Part shown: positions 55,212 to 64,000 of the stretch, one piece after another
Position numbering within the stretch: the stretch's first letter is position 1
How the letters are laid out: each line of letters opens with the position of its first letter
Origin: Casuarius casuarius
Lineage: Eukaryota > Chordata > Aves > Casuariiformes > Casuariidae
Direction: 5' to 3'
Length of the DNA: 64,000 nucleotides
NCBI GenBank assembly: GCA_003342895.1
Contig: PTFA01000031.1
Span: 6,118,678 to 6,182,677 of the forward strand
Notes under the pieces: model-generated
Database searches by the model: none
Seen by the model: the letters and a program-made list of their open reading frames with translations, nothing else
Told to the model about the DNA's origin: nothing
Translations under genes and position numbers: made by a program

Positions 55212-57778
55212 GGTTTTTGCATTTTTCACTGGCAAAGCTATGACACACCTTAACATAGGATCAGACCAAAAATCCACCTTTTTCAGATATACTGATACAG
55301 CTAAATTGTAAGTATTCATTTACCAATTTGATCTGAAACGTTTTATATTGGTTCTTCAGATTGAGAAAGTTTCTCAAATTGATCCCTTGCAGAAGACAGC
55401 TCTAGAATGAGAATTCCCCCAACCATCTCCATAATGAACAGCAGTGTAAATAACTTAGCTGCCGTAATCTTATCTTCCTTGATTTTTTTAAGCCTTACTA
55501 TACATCAGTTCTATAGGCTTTCAACTATTGATGTGTTCAGAGTAAGCTTATATTATTATATTCTATTATCTTAACATATTTCTACTCAAAATCTTTTTTT
55601 GGCCTGTTCTGTTACAGTTTTACAGTCAATCTACTATTTCATTTCTCTGGACACTACTTTCACTTTTTAGGTTTTATTATTTTTAGCAAACTCCTTTTAT
55701 TCGCTCAGGGGGGGAAAGATAGAGAGTTCTCTGGTCCTCTTTTGATAGGTGATACATGTTTTAATCCAAGCTGTTGAATTAAAATACTTGCTGATAAGAA
55801 CTGCTTAACAGTTTGAGCTCCTTTTCACTGATTCTTGATTTTTATGCATTTTAAGTTAAAAGTTACATTAAACTTTTTCTTATCCCCCCAACACACACAA
55901 GAATAAATATTGAGTGCAGTACAGTGAACAACATTACAGAACAGTTTTTAACTATAACATTTTAAATTAGGTCACAGACATTTTAGAAATAAATCAGTTC
56001 TTTCCTCTCACATCAGTTCTCTGCCTAATTGCTCCAAGAAAAAAAAAAATTATAGTGCCTATAGTCTTAGTATACCCTTCATAACCCCACTGCAACATCT
56101 ACATTTGGTCATGGTCTGGTTGCCTCTAACATGCTTAGATTGCGGCTTTGCTATTTCCTACCTTAACATTACTGATTTCTGATCTCTTTTAGGTACTGGA
56201 GATTTTACATCTTCATTCCCAAAGACTGCATCATCCTTCAACAAATGCTCTTTGTCACCTGTTGACCTTTCCCAAGACTTAAGCACCCTTTGGCAAGTAC
56301 ATATATTTGTTCAAAAATACTAAAAGGAACTGATAATAGTAATTCCAATGTCACTCTCAAGCAATTTTCAATTCTGCAAGTTATTCTGCAACAGTTCCAT
56401 TACAAGCCATAACAAGTATTTCTTCAGGATTTTAAATTGATCTATCAGTTTTGGGGAAAAGAGAGCTGATCAGAGTGCAACCAGAATTTAAGCTCCCAAA
56501 TATTTTTTAGAGGTACCTGGTAAGTACCACTTAGCTCTTCTTACCTCCAAACACCTTTTAACTTGAAGGATCAAAGTCTATCAATGAAATTATGAATATT
56601 TACACATCAGTTAAGTTTTAAACTGCAAAACTGTATGATCTTTGTCCATCTTACTTTGAAATTATATCTTTCCTTAGCCCATTACTTTAATCAAAGCTTG
56701 CATCTATTATCAGTAGAAGGTAAAAGCATTCAAAAATAACATGCAGTATCAACAGGAAAGCAGATTTACCAAATCAAAGCCCAAACTATCAGAAATAAAT
56801 TGTAATTTGGCTATCATTTTATTCTTTTTCATCAACTCTAGATATAGCAGCTATACCAACCCCCCTCTTCCTCCCTTCAAAAAAAAAAAAGAAAAAGAAA
56901 AAAAGAACACTTGACAAATTGCAACAGTGATATTACATACATGAACAAATGTGAAAGACACTCTGGTTACTAACGACCAAACAAAAAAAGGTACATAAAG
57001 ACAGACAAGAAGAGAGGTTTCTCAGCAAGCCTGGAACATAATTGCCTTCCTGTCCTTGTCTTAAGACACACAGGCATGATAAATTGTCTCAACTTACTAA
57101 ATAGTTATTTGGTTCCCATTAAATGCTATCAATGCTCAATAACTAAAAAGCCAAAGCCGTTTATTCTTCAGAAATTAAGAAACATAAGTCTGGTTTGTAA
57201 CTAGAGTTTTCAAACCAGTCTACAAATATCTGTAGCTTCCCTGTTTTAATTTAATTGTATTTTAGCAGTAGACTTTACATGCACAGATCCTTTAATGTTA
57301 AGTGCTTGATTATTTTTAGTATTGGATTTTTCAGATTTAAAATTAATTTTACATGTATGCAGGCCCTGATATTCATATCCCTAACTCCTTTTCATTCTTC
57401 CAACCATTTCCAAGCCATCAACAACTCTTCTCCCTTTTCAGTGATCAATCAACAGACTGTAGCAAAGTAACATAAGATTTCCACGAACACAACTCTACAA
57501 CATAATTCGAAAAGAGAGAGGGAAGCTGTGGGGGCAGTAAAGAAAGCCCACTAAGATTACCAGATTGGAAACCTGTAACATGTAAAACATTTAAACTGGC
57601 ACAATAAAACTGTCTGAAGAAAATCTAAATCACCAATCCATCCTAGGTTGGTTGTTTTCCATCTTCCAATTTAATTTTAACTGACATGAAAAAAATACTA
57701 TGAAAGTCCTGTGGTTATATAAAAGTGTAAGATGACTGGAGTAATAAAGGAAATAATGAACACAAGTTATTAAAATAC

Positions 57779-57899
57779 CTGTTATTGAACAGTACACTAT
57801 GTGAGGAGCAATCTTTTTAATGTCTTCATAACCTAGACCCATTTCAGCCAGTTTCCCAGGGATGTAGTTTTCCACAAAAACATCAGACACAGCTGCAAG
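57779..57899 (-). CDS. SUGCT: SUGCT internal exon (VFVENY segment)
   Basis: The exon is 121 nt, giving 40 codons plus one base carried to the next exon (phase 0 start, phase 1 end). It begins [20 protein letters not shown] and ends with [11 protein letters not shown], where the final glycine codon is split across the intron. The stretch DVFVENYxPGxLxxMGLGYED is a hallmark of CoA-transferase family III (CaiB/BaiF) proteins, and the whole exon is close to mammalian SUGCT as I recall it. The donor is ACAG/GTATTT. The acceptor ends TTTTTTAAAG, a pyrimidine tract broken by AAA just before the AG, so it looks weaker than the others. Downstream of the donor the frame runs on for some codons before a stop, so a naive ORF caller overextends this exon into intron on both sides. 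Confidence 0.96.
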
Positions 57900-58548
57900 C
57901 TTTAAAAAAGAAAAGTATGAGCAAGATTTGTTAATGAGCTTCCTAAAGTTGAAATTCCTCATGTAACTTAAAATCTCGCTAATCAAGATTGTTCCTGTCT
58001 TTCTGGTAGCAAAAAAATTCACAGACCTACACAGACTGTTTAGGTATGCTAGACTACGCATCTCTGCTAACTACACATTAGAGGTGCTGTGTACTTAGAA
58101 AAGACTCCCTATAAAAATCCTAAAACTGTTAGAGAAAACTGCAACATAATTGTATTATCATTGTCATATCAATTTCCTAAGACCTAACCATAATTTACAG
58201 CACTCATCAACTTTATATGCGCACTTAGTTTGAGGAAAAAGTGGGTAGAGGGGAGGCATCTTTACCATTCTTTGCCTTAGAAATAATTTTGTAAAATGTG
58301 CTTTTATTTCAAAGCTATTGATTACACTTACTGTAATACAGACTAGATTTCCCCCCTTCTGTAAACAAAAGCAAAATAGGCAGAACAATAAGAGGTTCTT
58401 TGTAATAAAAATCAAATTGAAGTCACCTCAATTAGAACAGTGCTGTTAAATACTGTAGCATGATTTTCCGCATCAGAACAGAATGAATGGCCTCTTCCAA
58501 AATCTACTGAAGTTAAAGATTAATTTATGACTTTGATGGGCACTGAAT

Positions 58549-58572
58549 CATAACTTCTTATAAGAAGTTATG
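58549..58572. repeat. Perfect 24-base palindrome
   Basis: The 12-base half-site CATAACTTCTTA (58549-58560) meets its exact reverse complement (58561-58572) with no spacer. Flanking bases do not extend the symmetry. Confidence 0.96.
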
Positions 58573-61500
58573 GATAGATATACATAAATATACTTGAATA
58601 AGACACATTAATTAAGAATTTCTGAGGCAAAAGAACTACATGTGAAAAGAAAGATGTAGGGCTTAGGGAAGTTGTAGAGTTTTTTGGTTCAGCTGTTTTT
58701 TGAGGAATTTAAGAAACTATTCCCTTACAGGTATACATGTATGTACGCAAATGACTTGAGCATAACCTTAAGAAATGAAATCTTTTAGATTATTTGAAAC
58801 TGACCAAAGAGTGGTATTTCACATATATCATGTAGCTGGCTGAATATATACCATATATTGGAACTGTTTTTATAAACTAGTGTCATCATGTCAGCAATCA
58901 CAAGCAGTATTGGACTAGCATGTATGCTGTTTAGCTGAATATAAGGCCAAAGAAGCAGTCAAGCCAGCAAATATTTAACAAGAAAGATGCAAACTTATTG
59001 AGACGATAAGGCATGCATCTTATGAATGGTTTAACTGGATGTATGGAAGAAACACTAATAGCATTTACAGAAACTAAGTTCAACATAAGGTAAAATTGCA
59101 TTTTTAAAATACATTGTGAATTATTCTTAAAGGGGCCATGTCAAGAACCTCTAGGACTACTAGCTTTAAATAACTACAGTAATATGAAAAGCACCGTCCA
59201 GGTTCTAAATAAGCATTGCTGAGTGTCAATGTAGACAGCTGGTCAGTTTTCAGTCTGTGATCCCATGTAAGTGAAAAGAGCATTATCTTATGGAAGCTAT
59301 TAAAAAAGCAGGCATTTGTCACAAGGAGGTTCTCAAGATGATTAAGGTTTCCACAGAGCTAACATGAATGTCAGCATTAGCTAGTGAAAAAAAGCAGCAG
59401 CTCACAGACAGATCCATAACTCCCCCAATCCTCCATGCAGGACAGCAGAACCAGCCAAGTAAGGCGAGGAGAACCTAATGGGGGCTCCTACTTGTTCTTT
59501 AGTGGCATGCCTTTATGAACAATAAAGTCTGATATTTTCTCTCTAAATCCTTCCCAGTCCATAAATCCAATCATAAATCCTTCTCAGACTGGTAATACTA
59601 AAACCTTAGCCTAATTGGTCCAAGACAGGAAATAGGTTACAACGTCTGTACTGCTTTCACTGGGGTTTGTGATCCATCCAATTTACAGTGAGGGTATGGG
59701 CTAAAACGGTTTGAGAATCAATAGTTCTTTGGTACACGGTATTTAATGTAGACAACATCTCCTAAAAGTCAGAGTAAAAACAGCCACTTAGTGTACTGGG
59801 GGCAGAAGCCATACCTCTGGACATGGCAACACACAGGGATGATTACAGTGCTAAGTAAGGATACAGTGACTTGGGTCCAACATTGCAGAGTTAATGTCCC
59901 ACACAATGAGATGAATTTGAACACTGAAGGCATATCTTAAGAGTGCTGTGCCAGCTCTGCTACTCAAATTCTCATAAATGTTGGAAATAGTCTTTGATGC
60001 ATAGAGGCTGTGGTCTGTGTATTTGCACAGTACACATTTTGTGATGCTCACTGAAGCAAGCATAAGGTACCCACAGTTCTGCAGTGGTTGAGAACTGGAC
60101 TCTGAGACCCTGATCCTAAACAACAGATTGATTTTCACACTTTGTGCCCTGCAAGCCTTCTGAATCTACCCATCTCTTATTTTAGCCTCCACTAAGACAG
60201 CAATACAGAACAGGCCTGAGTTGGAAGAGTATATATGCCAGAGAGTACACTCATCTGCTCAACTTCCATGCCTCAGGAAAGAAAAAAGGCATTAAGCATG
60301 CCAAAACAGTCATGTTAAATTTAATGTCAATAACAAATGATGATGCTACAACAACTCAATAAAGGAAATTTATCCCTTTCGGAAGAATCTTTACAAGAAC
60401 TGCATACAAGCAGATATGCATACATATAGTCCTCAGAGAGAGAGGGAAAGAGGCATGCTGACCCATCAGTTCAAGGAGAACAAGAGGGTAGAAGTAGTGC
60501 TGTCAGCTTCACACCCAATAAAATTCTCCCACATTTTTCATCCCTAACCATAAAAATTGATTAGTTAAGGCTAAATCCTCAAGAGAAAGGTATCCTGAAG
60601 GTTCTGAAAAAGGAGCTTCTGAAAGTAACTTTGCTGAATAATAGTCTAAAAAGATTAAAAGATACATCTCTAAAAAGTCATACTAGCACAAAAGGATGTC
60701 AGATCATTGGATTGGTACACATGCCATCACTGGAAGAGGAGGGGAAAGAAAAGGAAAAAAAAAAAAAACACTCATTCAGTGAGACATTCAAGCATTTGGA
60801 AGGCAGCTAACAGTGAATAAAAAGCATTAGGAAGGGAAAGAGAGCCAGAAGTGACACAGAACAAAGACCAAAGAATAAATTTGTGGGAATTAAAATGTAA
60901 AATGATCACGTATTGTGAAAGAGCAGACTTTTGGAGAAGAATTTTAGTGCTGTGCCAAAGGAAAAAAAGCAGCCTGGATTGCTGATTAACAGATTTCTTC
61001 AGCTTACTCAATACCACTGATTGTATTGCCAAGTGCTGTGCTTTTTTCATCTACATCAACACTTTATTCCTTTGCTTTTTTTGTATAATTCTAAAAATTT
61101 ATACGGATTATTCTAGGAGTTTATAGGTGTGGGGCTGTAGGACAATAATTTATTTTAACCATGCCATCTTTGCTAATAAAAATATTTATTATAGTCTTAT
61201 TACTTTTCTTTCTAGGGCTGAGGCTCAGGACACAGTTATGCATAGTTAATAATGAGTAACCAATGTTCCAAAACTTGAATTTCTTTTTGGCATGAGTTAT
61301 CTTACAGACACTAACACTACTTTTCAACAGAGCAGACATTACTGAACAAAGCTCAGACTTCTAAACACATCTATCCTGATGCTACCAGGAGACAATTGAT
61401 AGTGAAAAGCCTGTTCTTACAGATAATATTCATTTATACATTCTCTTCACCAAAACCCCAACTGGAAGTGATTATATTCTGGTTCCACATGAATGCAATA

Positions 61501-63260
61501 ATGTCAAGACCTCTGCACCAAATATTTCAAAAAACTATCACTCCATGTCAAGGAAAATAACAAATGACTCCACAAGCAGAGTCATTTAACATTGCAGTAA
61601 TGCCTGATCACATTAGCCCATTTATAATGTTGCTGTACCACAGAGATGGGCACCATTGATTTAAGGAACAGAAAGAGGTAGTGGTTATGAAAGCAGCTTT
61701 CATAAAAGGATAGAAACTATAAATCTGACTTGGCAACAAGACCATTTGCTCCTCATTTGCAGATCAATTTTGTGAATCTTGCAGTTGCTTTCTAATTTCT
61801 CATGAGTTAGGTTTCTTGTCGCTGCTTTATCTTTACCAGTGAAAGAACTTTGTTTCAGGAAAGCATTTTCATTTCCACAGCTAGCATGGCAAATATTTAA
61901 CAGAGCTAGCTTTTCTATTAGAAATTCTGCAATATGGCATCTCAGCAAATGATTCCCATATACACTTGACTATTTCAGTGACACCAAACTAAGGGGAATA
62001 TTAATACTGCTGCTTGCAGGAAGCGTTTGTCTACGGCTCTAGGTACTCTTACTGGCAGCTATCCTATCTGCAGCATCATATTAGCTCTACATTACAGTGG
62101 CACAAGAGACCGTACCAGGAGGAAAAGGGCAGGAAGCTCAGCACTGAAGCCGTCAGAGAGGATGAGGCTCTTGCATGACACGTGAGGGAAAGCTGCTACT
62201 TCAATTTACAGATCGTGTGAGATTTGAACTCAACCTTACACTTGAACCTCAAGCATGAAGTTTATAATACTACAAATTCTCAAATCACCAGCCATTCAAC
62301 TCTGCAAACCATGAAAATGTTTTCTACCTTGCAGGCAGAAAGAAGGTGTAAATTTAAGAATAAAACTTTTTTTTTTTTTAGTTAAGCACTGTAGAAAATC
62401 AAGCAGCAATCTTCTTGTATGAATGTCAAGAGGAGAGAAGGGAATTTCCTAACCACAAACAGTGGCAGCCACATATAAGGAGCTTATGCTCAAGCCATCT
62501 TTCCTCCAGCTCATCCTGACTCATAGCTTCAGCTGCCTTCATCTCTTCATTAAACAGGTCCAGCTCACACACATGGGACCAGCAGACACTCCTGGAGTAG
62601 TTTGTTTCTTTCTCTGCTTTTAAAAGTCAAGTAATAAGTAACAAAGCTAAAGTCTTTTATGCGAGAGAAACAATTCTTAAAGATGATGATTTTATCTAAG
62701 ATACATCTGTGTTATAACAAGCAAAATTATTCTTACTATGTCTGTTTGCCAAACTTTTAGAAGAAAAACATACAGCTTCATAGCAATCAGCAATAAATGG
62801 TTCTGTTCTACAAAGGGACCAGGGAGGGGACACTGGAGAATCCTCAGCTTATCAGCTCCAAGGATTTCCGTAAGAAGTGTTTCATTTTTACAGAAGTGAC
62901 AGAAAAAAAGACCGTCAAAAACATCAGACAAGTTAATCTAAAAGTAACCTATTGCTGTTTTGCATAGGGTTTCTAGCAAAAACTACTACCAGACAAATTC
63001 CACTATTGCAGGACATACATAGTTTCATGGTGAAAACAGAAGTAATTGGACAGACATTGAAACAGTAGTGGAAGTCTGCTCACCTTGGATGTGTTAGTAC
63101 TGCAGGGCTAAAAAAAACACAGCAGCAGCAAGTAGAAAGTATTATCTTTCTCAATAAATAAAAAAGATGACAAAGCACAAGTTTTACAGACTGTGAAAAA
63201 TGATACTTTTATTTTTTTCAGTAGAAAAAGATATCACTCAAATTCTGAACTGAAACACTG

Positions 63261-63281
63261 GGGCGGGGGGGGGGGAGGGGA
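63261..63281. repeat. G-rich homopolymer tract
   Basis: GGGGCGGGG-type run interrupted only by one C and one A, in otherwise AT-rich intron. Confidence 0.9.
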
Positions 63282-63731
63282 GAAGCATAAATATGAAATT
63301 TGACCTACAGGACAGCACTTCTCAAGAAGTTGCCCAGCAACTGAGGTCTCGAATACACTGTAACACTCGAAAACTTGCAAATATTGGAGCCCAGTCCTCC
63401 TTTTTGTAAATTCCCACCGATTTCCTTAGAAAAAAGATTCAAGCTGCACTGATCAAACTGTACAGCAAGATCAAATACAGCAATTAAAAAAAAAGTGATA
63501 GAGATGGTCCAGTACTCATAACACAGTAAAATGTAAGCCCTAAGTTATCTATTTTTCTCTCAATGTTTCATTTGAAGCATTACATATAAAAGCACAACTG
63601 GATCACCACAACTGTGACCTTTATTCAATAATATTTTAATGTAAATTTCATACTAAAATAATTATAATTCACATCGAACATTGAGTCCAAAGACACAAAG
63701 CATGGAGGTAACACACGGTTATTTAACAAAT

Positions 63732-63782
63732 TAACTATACTTATAATAAGTAACTATACTTATAACATATTAACTATATTTA
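63732..63782. repeat. AT-rich tandem repeat, 3 units
   Basis: TAACTATACTTATA occurs at 63732 and 63751, with a diverged third copy (TAACTATATTTA) at 63771. The period is 19-20 bases. Confidence 0.9.
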
Positions 63783-63913
63783 ATACAAATCAACACATAC
63801 ATACTTTTCATTATCAGATATCAAATTAATATTTGAAATGAAGAGTTTATTCCTTACTATTCAGGACCAAAACAGTACAAAGCAGGCAAAATTTGCATTC
63901 TGTTAGAACCTAC

Positions 63914-63964
63914 CTCTCTGATTAACTTTGCTCCTTTTGGATCCTTCATATTGACAGCTATACT
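63914..63964 (-). CDS. SUGCT: SUGCT internal exon (17 codons)
   Basis: This is the most upstream exon of the gene visible here. It is 51 nt and translates in phase 0 to SIAVNMKDPKGAKLIRE. I recognise this as the segment of succinyl-CoA:glutarate CoA-transferase that begins SIAVNIKDPKG in mammals, just before the conserved LAAVxDVFVENY stretch. The acceptor reads TTGTCCTTAG and the donor is GAG/GTAGGT. In the family III CoA-transferases this region follows the N-terminal Rossmann-like CoA-binding part and contributes to the nucleotide-binding fold. The gene product acts in the mitochondrial matrix, moving CoA from succinyl-CoA to glutarate in lysine and tryptophan breakdown (known of the family). 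The small exon alone would be weak evidence. Its phase match and order with the exon at 57899-57779 make it convincing. Confidence 0.9.
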
Positions 63965-64000
63965 CTAAGGACAAAAAACAAAAACAAAAAAAACACATTC
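63965..64000 (-). other. SUGCT: SUGCT intron edge (36 bases)
   Basis: This is the end of the upstream intron, A-rich on the plus strand. On the coding strand it is a T-rich tract leading to the TTGTCCTTAG acceptor of the exon at 63964. Confidence 0.85.

Larger units (their letters stand above)
31765..57778 (-). other. SUGCT: SUGCT intron, 26.0 kb
   Basis: This is the largest intron in the window, with donor GTATTT (57778) and acceptor TTCTAG (31765). It carries the (AC)21 microsatellite, an ambiguous base at 33935, two degenerate CR1-like fragments (42.1 and 47.4-48.7 kb), hairpins at 36.89 and 40.38 kb, a 24-base-period duplication at 49.24 kb and a purine-rich block at 52.6-52.9 kb. No open frame resembles a known protein. 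Stretches such as 44.0-47.3 kb and 53.0-57.7 kb show nothing I can name. Confidence 0.88.
57900..63913 (-). other. SUGCT: SUGCT intron, 6.0 kb
   Basis: This complete intron runs between the two most upstream exons seen, from donor GTAGGT (63913) to acceptor TTAAAG (57900). It includes a perfect 24-base palindrome at 58.55 kb, a G-rich run at 63.26 kb and a small AT-rich tandem repeat at 63.73 kb. Open frames at 59851-60138 and 60772-61050 have no recognisable features. Confidence 0.88.

Noticed and set aside
57630..58061. 143-codon minus-strand open frame taken as one protein
   Set aside because: Only the central 57899-57779 part is coding (SUGCT exon). The ends read through the splice sites into intron.
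58549..58572. loxP-like recombination site
   Set aside because: Only eight bases of the arm match. The 8-base spacer is missing and there is no recombinase or phage context.
1..64000. CRISPR arrays, bacterial operons, prophage or endogenous retrovirus
   Set aside because: No regularly spaced direct repeats, no long adjacent open frames, no LTR pairs and no gag/pol-like translation were seen.
1..64000. tRNA, rRNA or snRNA genes
   Set aside because: No clover-leaf A/B-box pairing or recognisable rRNA/snRNA core was noticed by eye. A tRNAscan or Infernal run would be needed to exclude degenerate copies.

Overview
The window looks like AT-rich intronic DNA from a bird, or less likely another sauropsid. 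The supporting signs are interrupted genes with GT-AG introns, low overall repeat content, CR1-type LINE remnants as the only recognisable interspersed repeats, no Alu/L1-like mammalian repeats, and simple repeats such as (AC)n and homopolymers. Nothing prokaryotic is present: no operons, CRISPR array, IS elements or Shine-Dalgarno-linked genes. The species cannot be named from the sequence alone.

One protein-coding gene explains all the credible coding signal. It is SUGCT (also C7orf10), encoding succinyl-CoA:glutarate CoA-transferase, a mitochondrial class III CoA-transferase, and it is read on the minus strand. Five consecutive internal exons lie, in transcript order, at 63964-63914, 57899-57779, 31764-31673, 23409-23266 and 8257-8162. 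All five have AG/GT splice borders and compatible phases. Together they give 504 nt, or 168 uninterrupted codons, from the middle of the protein. They include the strand carrying the aspartate expected to form the acyl-enzyme intermediate (codon at 23373-23371). The first exons lie beyond 64000 and the last exons below position 1.

The rest is intron: about 8.2 kb of the intron after the last exon seen (1-8161), then complete introns of 15.0 kb, 8.3 kb, 26.0 kb and 6.0 kb, plus 36 bases of a further one. These hold a short CR1 tail at 22.5 kb, two older CR1-like fragments at 42.1 kb and 47.4-48.7 kb, an (AC)21 microsatellite, a 22-base G run, several small tandem duplications, a purine-rich low-complexity block at 52.6-52.9 kb and a GC-rich island at 12.7-13.1 kb.

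I do not see evidence of a new multi-gene system. The best second-look items are the GC-rich island inside the AT-rich intron, and several near-perfect inverted repeats (24.87, 31.30, 36.89, 40.38 and 58.55 kb), one of which has an E-box spanning its stem-loop junction. Most open reading frames in the window are 60-140 codons, lack family resemblance and are what chance predicts.
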